Positions 7,578 to 16,891 are shown, counted from the stretch's first letter. The stretch is 51,702 nucleotides of DNA from Candidatus Gastranaerophilales bacterium (GCA_944325315.1 CALVAA010000013.1:1-51702), one strand, 5' to 3'. A program made the numbers and translations. The notes: generated by a model not told the origin, from the letters alone.

Positions 7578-7933
7578 TTAGATATCTAATACCCCAAAAA
7601 ACAGCGCAATTGAGGTAAACAGACTTGTTGATACATAAAAAAGAGAATAGAGTGTCTTTTCTTCTTTTATAGGACACATAGTTTCCAAACTAAAAGTTGA
7701 AAATGTCATAAGAGCACCCAAAAAACCGGTTGTAAAAAATTTTCATCTGCTCGCTTGTTTTTAAATTATCACACAAACCAAAAAACAGCCCCATCAAAAA
7801 ACACCCTGATATATTAAACAAACAACGTAGCCAAAATAGTCTCGGAGAAATACTTTAACGCAAGCATAGTAAATAAGTATCTGGCAACAGCACCAATACC
7901 ACCACCTATAAATACGACTAAAACGTTATTCAT
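7578..7933 (-). pseudogene. crcB: Frameshifted crcB (fluoride channel) pseudogene
   Basis: CrcB/Fluc forms a dual-topology fluoride channel. From the ATG at 7931-7933 the reading gives NNVLVVFIGGGIGAVARYLF, the CrcB N-terminus, then stops at 7814-7816 after 39 codons. One extra base near 7814-7819 restores NISGCFLMGLFFGLCDN. A second shift near 7733-7743, in an A/T homopolymer, leads into TTGFLGALMTFSTFSLET, the CrcB pore signature, and on to an intact stop at 7578. Corrected length would be about 120 residues, normal for the family. It starts three bases after the upstream gene's stop, so it was the distal gene of an operon. Sequencing error in homopolymers could explain the second shift but less easily the first. 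Confidence 0.88.
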
Positions 7934-7935
7934 TT

Positions 7936-8730
7936 TTAAATTTCTTTAGCATCAATTTTGTCGTATTCGGCTTTTGCTATCTTTTGAATAGCTTTACCTT
8001 TTTGATAATTTTCTTCCGCCTTCAATTTAAAGTCTTTAGACAGACTCTTAGAAAGCAAACCGTTAACACCAATGCAACCCAGTACTGTTGCAACAGGAGA
8101 AACAGCACCAAAAGCGGCAAAACCTTTTTCGTGTTTTTTCAAGAAAGGATTAACCTTATTTTCAAAAAATTGTCCTGCTTTTGAGTTGTTTATTTCATTT
8201 GCAAGTTGGTTTGATTCTTTTTTAACAAATTTACTAATTTTACTATCTCCTTTTAAAACAGAGGATAATATTCCGACTCCTCCCAACAAAACTGCACTTC
8301 CAAGAGCAAATTTACCTGCAAATTCCATTCCGATTTTAGAAGCTTCATTGGTCTTATTTTCTTCTTTTTGATATTTTTTATTCATGTTTTGTGCTGTTTT
8401 TTGAGCTACAAAATCAAACCCTTTTAAAAGGGACAAAAAAACCAACCCTTTTGCAGCCTTTGCTGATAATTTCCCGGGTTGGGCCAATGCTATATTTCCT
8501 CCTAGTAAAACCGCACCTATTGCGGGCATTGCTTTAAAAAGCTTCATTTTCGGACTGTTTTCAACATCTCTGTGGGCGTCCACAATGCTTTTGAGCGTTA
8601 AAACACTATCATCCATCTGCTCATAATGCTTGTATCGCGGCTTTTTATCTTGCGCACTATCTCCTTTTTTTGAAGTGAAGTTGTTAAAACATCGTGGATT
8701 AGAGCGATTTATCGAATTAGTAATATACAT
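7936..8730 (-). CDS. Hypothetical membrane protein, 264 residues
   Basis: The family is not recognised. A polar N-terminal segment of about 65 residues is followed by four hydrophobic stretches (about 66-84, 92-110, 138-160, 205-225), rich in Gly/Ala, separated by Lys-rich linkers, and a Lys/Glu helical tail. GAGGAAAA precedes the ATG. It runs directly into the crcB pseudogene with three bases between, so both shared a transcript. It could be a membrane scaffold of this lineage; no catalytic motif is visible. Confidence 0.7.
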   Translation of the reverse strand: MYITNSINRSNPRCFNNFTSKKGDSAQDKKPRYKHYEQMDDSVLTLKSIVDAHRDVENSPKMKLFKAMPAIGAVLLGGNIALAQPGKLSAKAAKGLVFLSLLKGFDFVAQKTAQNMNKKYQKEENKTNEASKIGMEFAGKFALGSAVLLGGVGILSSVLKGDSKISKFVKKESNQLANEINNSKAGQFFENKVNPFLKKHEKGFAAFGAVSPVATVLGCIGVNGLLSKSLSKDFKLKAEENYQKGKAIQKIAKAEYDKIDAKEI

Positions 8731-8899
8731 TTTTCCTCACAAAAAAGATAACTGCCTCATTATATGTTATCTATATATTAATTTTAGTATAATCTATAAA
8801 TAATGCAACCCTTTGTAAAGAAAAATTCATATATTAATTATAATAAAAAATTATAATACTATTAATGATATAATTATTTTAAAAGCATTTGGGTGAAAC

Positions 8900-10204
8900 A
8901 TGAACTATATAAAATTTGTAGATGTGACAAACAGGGACGGAGTCCAAACTTCAAGATTAGGGCTTGCAAAACTGCAAAAAACAATAATAAATTTAATGTT
9001 AAATGAAATGGGTATAAACCAGTCTGAATTCGGTTTTCCCACAACAAAACACGAGATAAACTATCTAAACGGTAATCTTGAACTTGTTGAGAGGGGCGTT
9101 ATAAACAAAACAATGCTTTCAGGCTGGATGAGAGCAATAAAAGACGATGTCAGGGAATCATTTAAAAATGTTCCCAAGCTTCAATACATAAATCTTTCCC
9201 AATCAACATCTCCTCAGATGATTAAAGGCAAATATCAAGGTAAAAAAAACCAAAAAGATATTTTAAATGATACTCTTGAAGCAATTAATGAAGCAATAAA
9301 TCAAAATGCCAAAGTAATAGGCGTAAATGCCGAGGATGCTTCAAGATCCGATCTTGAATATTTAATTGAATATGCAAAACAATGCAAAAAATATGGAGCT
9401 CAAAGATTCAGATACTGTGACACTTTAGGATATGATGATCCGATGAGCGCTTATAATCGCATTTATCAAATTGCAAAAGAAACCCAAATGGATATCGAAC
9501 TCCATTTCCATAACGATTTAGGAATGGCTGTTGCTTGTTCTGTTATGGGAGCACGTGCCGCAATTGATGCCGGTGTTGACGCTTGGATTAATACCGCAAT
9601 AAATGGCATGGGAGAAAGAGCGGGAAATGCTGATTTGGTTTCTTGCCTTTTGGCTATTAAAAAATCAAGCGGTTTTAAGGAAAAATACTTTGTTGACCCT
9701 CAAATAGATTTATCAAAAGCATGGAAACTTGCAAAATACACTGCTTATGCTTTTGATGTTCCTATCCCGATTAATCAGGTGGCAGTCGGGGCAAACGCTT
9801 TTGCACATGAATCCGGAATCCATGCTGATGGCGCTTTAAAAGACAGGAGAAACTATGAACTTTATGATTATGAGGAATTAGGAAGAGGTGAACCTGAAGT
9901 TATCGAAACCGGAAGAATGATTACAGTTGGTGAGTATGGCGGTATCAAAGGCTTTAGAAACGTTTTTCATAATTTAGAATTAGAATTCCATGATGAAAAT
10001 GAAGCAAGAAATATCCTGGAACTTGCCCGTTATGCAAACGTTCACACCCAAAAACCATTGACAGACAGCGAATTAAGATTTATTTATTTTTACCCTAATA
10101 TTGCGGCAAAAATCATGACGGTTGATCCGTATTACAATCCTTCGGGAGCTTTAAAAGAAAGAATGGAGCGTTTAGAAGCCATTTCAGGTTCAAAGATTAT
10201 CTAG
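8900..10204 (+). CDS. Probable (Re)-citrate synthase / homocitrate synthase family enzyme
   Basis: This is a DRE-TIM metallolyase: VDVTNRDGVQ at the N-terminus (metal and base loop), VNAEDASRSD, RYCDTLGYD, and metal ligands in ELHFHNDLGMA, then the INGMGERAGNADL loop and HESGIHADG, all typical of the isopropylmalate/homocitrate synthase superfamily. At 434 residues it lacks the C-terminal leucine-regulatory domain of LeuA. The SEFGFPTTKHE and VNAEDASR signatures resemble my memory of the clostridial (Re)-citrate synthases, which join acetyl-CoA and oxaloacetate in anaerobes lacking the usual Si enzyme. Homocitrate or citramalate synthase cannot be excluded. GGGTGAAAC is the ribosome site. miaB follows after 10 bases. 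Confidence 0.8.
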   Translation: MNYIKFVDVTNRDGVQTSRLGLAKLQKTIINLMLNEMGINQSEFGFPTTKHEINYLNGNLELVERGVINKTMLSGWMRAIKDDVRESFKNVPKLQYINLSQSTSPQMIKGKYQGKKNQKDILNDTLEAINEAINQNAKVIGVNAEDASRSDLEYLIEYAKQCKKYGAQRFRYCDTLGYDDPMSAYNRIYQIAKETQMDIELHFHNDLGMAVACSVMGARAAIDAGVDAWINTAINGMGERAGNADLVSCLLAIKKSSGFKEKYFVDPQIDLSKAWKLAKYTAYAFDVPIPINQVAVGANAFAHESGIHADGALKDRRNYELYDYEELGRGEPEVIETGRMITVGEYGGIKGFRNVFHNLELEFHDENEARNILELARYANVHTQKPLTDSELRFIYFYPNIAAKIMTVDPYYNPSGALKERMERLEAISGSKII

Positions 10205-10214
10205 GAAAACAACA

Positions 10215-11531
10215 ATGAAAAAGATATATATAGACACTCTTGGCTGTCAGATGAATAAATCAGATACAGAGAGAATTTTAGGTATGTTGTCCCATTTTAA
10301 TTGGGAAAGATGCGAAAATGAAGATGAGGCAGATTTATTTTTAGTAAACACCTGCGCAATACGCCAGCTCTCTGTTGATAAAGCATACTCTCGCTTGGGA
10401 AATTGGGGAAGAATAAAAAAAGAAAAAAAACAGCAGGGAAAAACTGTAAAAATTGGAATATGCGGTTGTGTTGCACAACTTGAAAAGGAGAAAATTTTTA
10501 AAAAATTTCCATACGTTGATTTAATTTTCGGGACAAGGAATATATTTGAATTACCAAAACTATTAGAAAAAATCGACAATGAAAGAGTTTGCGAAATAAA
10601 CGATATGCCTTTAGAGGAAAATGATTATCAAATTATAAGAGATAAATCGACAAATGCCTGGCTTCCCATAATGGAAGGATGCGATAATTTTTGCTCGTAC
10701 TGTGTTGTTCCGTATACAAGAGGAAGGGAACGCTCCAGAGAAATAAAAGATATTATAAAAGAAGCAAAAGAAATTATTGCTCAAGGCTATAGAGAAATTA
10801 CCCTTTTGGGTCAAAACGTTGACAGTTACGGCAAAAACCTTGAAGGAAACCAAAATTTTGCAAGGCTGTTAAAAGAATTAGACAACCTTGAAGGCAATTT
10901 TAGAATCCGTTTTACTTCGTCATACCCTACTGATATTACTGATGAAGTTATTGATGTTGTTAAAAATTCCAAAAAAATATGTGAATGCTTTCATATTCCG
11001 ATGCAATCAGGAAACGATAGAATTTTAAAAGCAATGAACAGACGCTATAGTGTTAGCGAATATAAAAACATAGTTCAAAAAATCAGAAATAACATTAAAG
11101 ACGTTACCATAACATCTGACTTTATTGCAGGATTTCCATCTGAAACAGAAGAAGAATTTTATGACACAATAAAAGCAATTGATGAATTGGAGCTGGATTA
11201 TTCAAACACGGCAAGTTATTCTCCAAGACCGATTACAAAAGCAGGGAAGATGGAAAATCAATTTATAGATGAAGATGAAAAAAAAAGAAGGTTACAGATA
11301 TTAAACGAAAAAGTAAAAAATGCAAGTTTAAAATCTAACGAAAAATATATTGGAAAAACTCTTGAAGTATTAATAGACGGCATAAACAAGGGGGTTTATC
11401 AAGGAAGAACAAGAAATAACAAAGTAGTCCATATTTTAGATGATAACAAATACAATATTGGTGATTTTGTTTTTGTTACAATCGAAAAAGTTTCAACTTG
11501 GTGTATGTTTGCAAAAAAGCTAAATAACTAA
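10215..11531 (+). CDS. miaB: tRNA-2-methylthio-N6-isopentenyladenosine synthase
   Basis: MiaB adds the methylthio group to i6A37 of tRNAs reading UNN codons. Order: UPF0004 domain with three cluster Cys (DTLGCQMNKSD C11, VNTCAIR, GICGCVAQ), radical SAM core with CxxxCxxC in GCDNFCSYCVVPYTRG, and a C-terminal TRAM domain (IGKTLEVLIDG to the end). The 438-residue length is standard. It follows the citrate synthase-like gene by 10 bases with an AGGA ribosome site, and serC follows 14 bases later, so the three form one operon. Confidence 0.96.
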   Translation: MKKIYIDTLGCQMNKSDTERILGMLSHFNWERCENEDEADLFLVNTCAIRQLSVDKAYSRLGNWGRIKKEKKQQGKTVKIGICGCVAQLEKEKIFKKFPYVDLIFGTRNIFELPKLLEKIDNERVCEINDMPLEENDYQIIRDKSTNAWLPIMEGCDNFCSYCVVPYTRGRERSREIKDIIKEAKEIIAQGYREITLLGQNVDSYGKNLEGNQNFARLLKELDNLEGNFRIRFTSSYPTDITDEVIDVVKNSKKICECFHIPMQSGNDRILKAMNRRYSVSEYKNIVQKIRNNIKDVTITSDFIAGFPSETEEEFYDTIKAIDELELDYSNTASYSPRPITKAGKMENQFIDEDEKKRRLQILNEKVKNASLKSNEKYIGKTLEVLIDGINKGVYQGRTRNNKVVHILDDNKYNIGDFVFVTIEKVSTWCMFAKKLNN

Positions 11532-11545
11532 TATAAGGGGGATTT

Positions 11546-12640
11546 ATGACAAACAAATATAATAGGGTTTATAATTTTTCAGCCGGCCCTGCGGTTTTAC
11601 CGGTCGAGGTTTTGGAAATTGCCCGTGATGAAATGCTCAACTATCACAATTCCGGAATGAGCGTTATGGAAATGTCTCATCGCTCAAAAGTCTATGATGA
11701 TATTATAAAAACCGCAGAACATGACCTAAGGGATTTATTAGATATTCCTGATAACTATAAAGTTTTGTTTTTACAAGGCGGAGCGCATCTTCAATTTTCA
11801 ATGGTTCCCATTAACTTATTGAAAAATGGGGTTGCAGACTATATTGTAACCGGGCAATGGGCAAAAAAAGCATATAATGAAGCTTTAAAATACGGAAAAA
11901 TAAATAAAGTTGCATCAAGCGAAGATAAATGTTTTTCTTATATCCCTGATTGCTCTAATCTTGAAATTTCTCCAGAAGCGGATTATGTTTATATTTGCGA
12001 AAACAATACAATTTATGGTACAAAATTTCATACACTTCCAAACACAAAAGGCAAAGACTTAGTTTCCGATATGTCATCTTGCTTTTTGTCTGAACCCGTA
12101 GATGTTTCAAAGTATGGCCTGATATTTGCCGGTGCACAAAAAAATGTCGGCCCTGCGGGTGTTCAAATAGTTATAATAAGAGAGGACTTAATCAGAGAAG
12201 ATTTACCTCAATGGTGTCCTGAAATGTTAAAATACAAAATCCACGCAGATAACAACAGTCTCTATAATACTCCTCCGACATACGGCATTTACATCTGTTC
12301 TTTAGTATTTAAATGGCTTAAAAAAATCGGCGGTCTTGAAGCAATGAAAGAATACAACGAAAAAAAAGCAAAATTGTTATACGACTATCTTGACTCATCA
12401 AAACTATTTAAAGGCACTGTTGAAAAGTCTTCTCGTTCTTTAATGAATATTCCTTTTGTTACAGGGTCAAGCGAGTTAGATAAAAAATTCATTGAAGAAG
12501 CCAAAAACAAAGGTTTAACCCAATTAAAAGGCCACAGAACAGTTGGCGGCATGAGAGCTTCTGTTTATAACGCAATGCCCATTGAAGGAGTCTGTGCTTT
12601 AGTAGAATTTATGGAAGAATTTGAAAAAGAAAATATATAA
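11546..12640 (+). CDS. serC: Phosphoserine aminotransferase
   Basis: SerC transaminates 3-phosphohydroxypyruvate to phosphoserine (serine synthesis; also a pyridoxal route step). NFSAGPAVLP at the N-terminus, FLQGGAHLQFSMVP, and the PLP-lysine motif AGAQKNVGPAG are diagnostic. The C-terminus carries GHRTVGGMRASVYNAMP. The length of 364 residues is normal. AAGGGGG lies at good spacing before the ATG. It is last of the three-gene unit and ends at a hairpin terminator shared with the convergent acyltransferase gene. Confidence 0.97.
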   Translation: MTNKYNRVYNFSAGPAVLPVEVLEIARDEMLNYHNSGMSVMEMSHRSKVYDDIIKTAEHDLRDLLDIPDNYKVLFLQGGAHLQFSMVPINLLKNGVADYIVTGQWAKKAYNEALKYGKINKVASSEDKCFSYIPDCSNLEISPEADYVYICENNTIYGTKFHTLPNTKGKDLVSDMSSCFLSEPVDVSKYGLIFAGAQKNVGPAGVQIVIIREDLIREDLPQWCPEMLKYKIHADNNSLYNTPPTYGIYICSLVFKWLKKIGGLEAMKEYNEKKAKLLYDYLDSSKLFKGTVEKSSRSLMNIPFVTGSSELDKKFIEEAKNKGLTQLKGHRTVGGMRASVYNAMPIEGVCALVEFMEEFEKENI

Positions 12641-12666
12641 AAAGGAGAGCTCTAGCTCTCCTTTTT
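12639..12666. terminator. Bidirectional terminator between serC and the acyltransferase gene
   Basis: AAAGGAGAGCT and AGCTCTCCTTT form an 11-bp perfect stem with a two-base loop, flanked by A and T runs, between convergent genes. Its arms overlap the end of the minus-strand gene at 12652. Confidence 0.85.
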
Positions 12667-13344
12667 ATTAAGATAAGTTTTGTAATTCTTTTTGATATCA
12701 ACATATAAATCATTGAGAGCGTCTTCAACTTTTTTTCTTGTTTTCTCAATATCTTCTTCGTTAGGATCTTTTGGCAGATATATGGGATCTCCAAAAAGCA
12801 TTACAAGCTTTGTTCCGACAAGAGGAAATCTAAAATTATCCCAAGAATTAAACTTTAAAAATGTTTTTTGAGGACTCCACCAAACAGCAGGCACTATTGG
12901 AATATCTGCCATTTTTGCAATTTCTATAATTCCTTTTTTTACAATTCTGTTTGGTCCTTTAGGTCCGTCTATCGTAAGAGCACCATTTATATCTTCTTCT
13001 TTTATTCTTCTGATAAGTTCTAAGCTTGCTTTAGCTCCGCCTCTTGTTTTTGAACCCCTTACTGTCTCAACACCCATAGCATTTGCAGCCCTGGAGATAA
13101 TTTCACCGTCTTGCGAGCTTGAGACCATAATACAGGTTTTTCTGTTCAGATTACACGAAAAAACTCCGCATTGATGAGCATGCCAGAGGGCAAATATACA
13201 TTTTTCTTTTGGATAATTTATACACTTACATCTATAGAAAAAACGAATTATATGAAAAAGAATAATTGTAAGATAGCACAATAATTCAGTTCCCTTTGTT
13301 TTTCTGTATCTTTTTATTTTTTCTTTTATATTCTTTATTTTCAA
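12652..13344 (-). CDS. DUF374-type lysophospholipid acyltransferase superfamily protein
   Basis: One N-terminal hydrophobic segment (about 21-38) anchors a domain with FALWHAHQCG (the His-containing acyltransferase motif), SSSQDGEIIS, GSKTRGGAKASLELI and ALTIDGPKGPNRIVKKG, the signature of DUF374 proteins related to KDO/lysophospholipid acyltransferases. It probably acylates a lipid or lipid-A-like precursor at the inner membrane; the substrate is unknown. The start overlaps the hisD stop by four bases (ATGA), so it is the last gene of the csaB-hisAIE-hisD operon. Confidence 0.88.
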   Translation of the reverse strand: MKIKNIKEKIKRYRKTKGTELLCYLTIILFHIIRFFYRCKCINYPKEKCIFALWHAHQCGVFSCNLNRKTCIMVSSSQDGEIISRAANAMGVETVRGSKTRGGAKASLELIRRIKEEDINGALTIDGPKGPNRIVKKGIIEIAKMADIPIVPAVWWSPQKTFLKFNSWDNFRFPLVGTKLVMLFGDPIYLPKDPNEEDIEKTRKKVEDALNDLYVDIKKNYKTYLNKKES

Positions 13345-14597
13345 ATTTCTCTCCTTAAATCACTCGCAAGTTTATGGGCAAACAAGCCTTCTTTTTGCGC
13401 AAGATAAGATGCAACTTTTGAAAGTTTTTTCGAATACGAATCAGACAGCTTTTGATAAGTTTGTATTTTAATATAATCAAACACACTCAATCCGCCCGTA
13501 TATCGTGCACATGTATTTGTAGGCAAAACATGGTTTGTTCCGGAGCAGTAATCACCAAAAACTTCGGCACAGTTTTTTCCGATAAAAAGAGAGCCGTAAT
13601 TTGTAAATTTATCTTTTATTTTATCGACATTTTTTATCAATAGCTCCAAATGTTCAGGCGCTCTTTTGTTTGATATTTCTATTGCCTGATTAATATCATC
13701 AACAACAACACAGACAGACTTTTCAAATGCAGCCGATGCAACGGATGAAGTTTTTAAAGTTTTTAAAAAGTCCAAAGCTTCTTTTTGGACACTGTTTGCC
13801 AGATTAATGTTATTTGTTATCAAATAACTTCTTGCATCTTTGTCATGTTCTGCCTGAGCAAGCATGTCAGCAGCTATAATCTTTGCATCATTAATATCAT
13901 CAGCTACAATTAAAACCTCTGAAGGCCCTGCCAGAAAATCAATATCGCATTGCCCAAAAAGCGCTTTTTTTGCAGCCGTAACATATTTGTTTCCGGGGCC
14001 TGTTATTTTATCAACCGCCTTAATTGTCTCTGTTCCAAAGCCAAAAGCAGAAATTGCCTGAACTCCTCCGATTTTATATATTTTATCAGCCCCGGAAAGG
14101 TGTGCCGACAAAATAACTTCCGGGGTAATTTTTGGGCTTGTAAGACAAATCTCTTTTACTCCGGCAACTTTAGCAGGAACTATTGTCATATAACATGAAC
14201 TTATAAGCGGATAATTCCCGTTTGGACAGTAACACAAAACTTTCTCAAGCGGAACAATTTTATGAGCAATAATAGAGTCTTCTTTTTTTAGTTCAATATT
14301 TTTAACAGAATCAAGCTGAGCTTTTGAGAATTCCTCAACATTTTTAATTGCAAATTTCAATGCGTCAATAAGCTCTTTTGAACTATTTGAATACGCACTT
14401 TCAATTTCGGAATCACTTACAAGAAAATCAGCTCCGGAGCTAAAGTTTCCGTCACCAAATCTCTTACTGTATTCAATTACTGCCCTATCGCCTTTGATTC
14501 TAACTTCTTTTATAATTTCATCTACATCATTTAAAAGTTCAAAGTCTATTTTTTTGTAAAATTCTTCGTTTATTTCTTTATAATTTATAATTTTCAT
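13341..14597 (-). CDS. hisD: Histidinol dehydrogenase
   Basis: HisD oxidises histidinol to histidine in two NAD-dependent, zinc-aided steps. Recognisable segments are the NAD loop region ([13 protein letters not shown]), [37 protein letters not shown], the AQAEHD zinc-binding motif, [13 protein letters not shown] and GTNHVLPT. Length 418 is normal. The start overlaps the stop of the HisA-HisI-HisE gene in TAATG, so translation is coupled. Confidence 0.97.
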   Translation of the reverse strand: MKIINYKEINEEFYKKIDFELLNDVDEIIKEVRIKGDRAVIEYSKRFGDGNFSSGADFLVSDSEIESAYSNSSKELIDALKFAIKNVEEFSKAQLDSVKNIELKKEDSIIAHKIVPLEKVLCYCPNGNYPLISSCYMTIVPAKVAGVKEICLTSPKITPEVILSAHLSGADKIYKIGGVQAISAFGFGTETIKAVDKITGPGNKYVTAAKKALFGQCDIDFLAGPSEVLIVADDINDAKIIAADMLAQAEHDKDARSYLITNNINLANSVQKEALDFLKTLKTSSVASAAFEKSVCVVVDDINQAIEISNKRAPEHLELLIKNVDKIKDKFTNYGSLFIGKNCAEVFGDYCSGTNHVLPTNTCARYTGGLSVFDYIKIQTYQKLSDSYSKKLSKVASYLAQKEGLFAHKLASDLRREI

Positions 14598-15829
14598 TAT
14601 TCTTTTGCTCTTGATTTCAAGTTGTTTCTTATATCCTCAATTGTTATATTATTTTTTGCCATAAATACAAATAAGTGATATATTAAATCACTCGCTTCCC
14701 AACCTAAGCCGTCACCATATTCAAAATTAATAGTTTCAAAAGCTTCTTCCATGATTTTTCTTTTAAGAAGAAATTCATCATTGAATAACTTTGTTGTGTA
14801 GCTTTGAATAGGCATTTTTTCTTTTCTGTCTTGTATTAATTCATACAAACCTTCAAAAGTAAAATCCTTATCGGAAAAACAGCTGAATCTTCCAAGATGA
14901 CAAGCTTTGCCTTTTTGGTTTACCGTAAAAAGAATTGTGTCTTTATCGCAATCAAATTTAGCATTTAACAATTCCTGGGTATTGCCGCTTGTTTCGCCTT
15001 TTGTCCAAAGTCGATTTTTGGAGCGTGAATAATAAGTTGCAAAACCTTCTTTAAAAGATTTTTTTAATGATTCGGGGTTTGAATAAGCAAGCATCAATAC
15101 TTGTCTTGTTCTTTTATCCTGCACAATAGTAGGGATTAATCCGCCTTGTTTTTCAAAATCTAAACAAGCACAAAAAGCATCTTCAAGACTCACTTTTCCG
15201 GTATAAATACACATCCCCAATTGACAATTAATATTATTTTTTTCAAGCTCCACTATTTCTTCTATAGAAGAAATTCCGCCTGCTGCTGTTATTGGCTTTC
15301 TTGTAGATGAAGCAATTTGTTTTATAAGTTCAATATTTGTTCCTTGCATCATACCTTCCCTTTCAACAATAGTAAAAAGAAAGCCTGAGCAATAGTTTTC
15401 AAATCTTCTGACATAATCCATTGTTGAAAACTGGCTCACTTCACGCCAGCCTTTTGTTGTAATTTTTCCGTCACGGGAATCAATGGCAACCAAGACTCTT
15501 GATTTTGGAAGTTTAGAAAGAAAGTCTTCGCTTGCTGCTGTTCCTATTATTATTTTTTTAGCACCCCAAGACAGAACGTTTTTAGCTTTTTCAACGGTTC
15601 TTATTCCTCCGCCTACTCTACAAGGAGCAATTTTGCATATTTTTTTTATCAATTCCTCGTTATTCTTTCCGGTGTTTAAGGCACTGTCTAAATCAATTAC
15701 AGCAACTTCACCGAATCTTGCATAGTATTTTGCAAGTTCTAAAACATCATCTCTTTCTAATACCTTGTTTTTGCCCTGTTGGAGTTGTACTGCTTTTCCA
15801 TCCATTAAATCTATACTTGCTACTAACAT
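14597..15829 (-). CDS. HisA-HisI-HisE triple fusion
   Basis: Residues 1 to about 226 are HisA (ProFAR isomerase barrel): D7 in ASIDLMDG, RVGGGIRT, IIIGTAAS, AIDSRDGKITTKGW, and TAAGGISS. Residues about 228-316 are HisI (phosphoribosyl-AMP cyclohydrolase): VLMLAYSN, YYSRSKNRLWTKGETSGN, FDCDKDT, and zinc ligands in ACHLGRFSCF. Residues about 325-410 are HisE (phosphoribosyl-ATP pyrophosphatase): LLKRKIMEEAFE and WEASDLIYHL. The HisE, HisI and HisA steps are consecutive, so one polypeptide would carry PR-ATP to PRFAR. HisIE fusions are common; joining them behind HisA is unusual. All catalytic signatures look intact. It is 9 bases downstream of the csaB-like gene. Confidence 0.95.
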   Translation of the reverse strand: MLVASIDLMDGKAVQLQQGKNKVLERDDVLELAKYYARFGEVAVIDLDSALNTGKNNEELIKKICKIAPCRVGGGIRTVEKAKNVLSWGAKKIIIGTAASEDFLSKLPKSRVLVAIDSRDGKITTKGWREVSQFSTMDYVRRFENYCSGFLFTIVEREGMMQGTNIELIKQIASSTRKPITAAGGISSIEEIVELEKNNINCQLGMCIYTGKVSLEDAFCACLDFEKQGGLIPTIVQDKRTRQVLMLAYSNPESLKKSFKEGFATYYSRSKNRLWTKGETSGNTQELLNAKFDCDKDTILFTVNQKGKACHLGRFSCFSDKDFTFEGLYELIQDRKEKMPIQSYTTKLFNDEFLLKRKIMEEAFETINFEYGDGLGWEASDLIYHLFVFMAKNNITIEDIRNNLKSRAKE

Positions 15830-15838
15830 AAATTTCTC

Positions 15839-16849
15839 CTATTTTTTTAAAATATTATCTATACATTCCCATCTAAATGGCCTGTATGGATGGACTTCGT
15901 TTATTTTATTATTGAAAAATTCATCTATTTTTTTTTCAAAATCACTTTGTTTATAATCATAAATATCAATGTAGGGAATATTTATTTCATCACAAAGAGT
16001 TTTTATTTTTTCATCATAGCTTAAAGCAAAACACTTAGTTTTTAGAGCACTTGCAGCTATCAAGCCATGGAGTCTTGTTGATATTACATATTTTGCCTCG
16101 TTTAGTAAAGTGATTATTTTCTCTATATCATAAAAGTCGATATACTCTGCTTTAATTCCCAAATTTTCAAGTTTTTGAACAAAATTTTGGCAAATTTCTT
16201 CATCAAGCTCCTTATGCAAAGACAAAACGGTGATTTTTCCCTGATAGAATTTTTTAATAAATTCTGATAAATCATCCAAAAGCTTTTTAGAGTCTTTAAA
16301 AGTTTTTCTTAATTGAATGATTAAACCGTTTTTATTTTTACATATTTCCATATTCTCAACAAGGCTGTAAAAAGGGTCAGACAATACCACGGAAGAAATT
16401 TTCCACTTGTTTAGAAGATTAGCGCTTTTTTCATCTCTTACCGATACAAAATCAACAAATTTGAGAATTGTCTTTGTTATAAATATTTGAATTTTACCCT
16501 CAATAGGTTCAATTCCCTGAGCAAATATTATTACTTTTTTAAAAAATATTTTAGCTAAAAATATAATAAAAAGATAATAAAAAAGGCTAAAATTGCTTGT
16601 TTTATTCTGTAGAAGACTCCCCCCGCCCGAAATTAAAACATCACAATTTATTATTGCTTTTAGAATCTGTAAAAGATTTTTGTAATTATAGGCTTTTATT
16701 CCGTATCTTTTTTTAATATCATTCTTGTTGTTTGAAAGTACGCTAACAAAACAGCCTAAACTTTTTAAATGATTTTTTAGAGCATAAAAAATTGCTTCAT
16801 CACCAAAGTTATTAAAGCCAATATAGCCCGATACAAGAACTCTTTTCAT
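15839..16849 (-). CDS. csaB: CsaB-like polysaccharide pyruvyl transferase
   Basis: The N-terminus (VSGYIGFNNFGDEAI) and the C-terminal STRLHGLIAASALKT motif define the polysaccharide pyruvyl transferase fold; DVLISGGGSLLQN and SVRDEKS support the CsaB branch, which ketalises a cell-wall polymer with pyruvate (S-layer anchoring in Bacillus). The acceptor in this organism is unknown. It heads the operon with HisA-HisI-HisE, hisD and DUF374. A TATAGT -10 box ends six bases before the ATG, with no ribosome site. Confidence 0.85.
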   Translation of the reverse strand: MKRVLVSGYIGFNNFGDEAIFYALKNHLKSLGCFVSVLSNNKNDIKKRYGIKAYNYKNLLQILKAIINCDVLISGGGSLLQNKTSNFSLFYYLFIIFLAKIFFKKVIIFAQGIEPIEGKIQIFITKTILKFVDFVSVRDEKSANLLNKWKISSVVLSDPFYSLVENMEICKNKNGLIIQLRKTFKDSKKLLDDLSEFIKKFYQGKITVLSLHKELDEEICQNFVQKLENLGIKAEYIDFYDIEKIITLLNEAKYVISTRLHGLIAASALKTKCFALSYDEKIKTLCDEINIPYIDIYDYKQSDFEKKIDEFFNNKINEVHPYRPFRWECIDNILKK

Positions 16850-16855
16850 ACACTT

Positions 16856-16861
16856 ACTATA
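16856..16861 (-). promoter_or_regulatory. -10 box of a leaderless promoter for the csaB-like operon
   Basis: TATAGT on the minus strand ends six bases before the ATG at 16849. A TTTAAA lies 17 bp further upstream as a poor -35. No Shine-Dalgarno is present. Confidence 0.6.
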
Positions 16862-16891
16862 TCATAAAATACAATTGTTTAAAACTTTTCT

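Noticed and set aside
8731..8899. Fluoride riboswitch ahead of the operon that held crcB
   Set aside because: The short AT-rich gap contains no conserved GGCGAUG or pseudoknot pattern.
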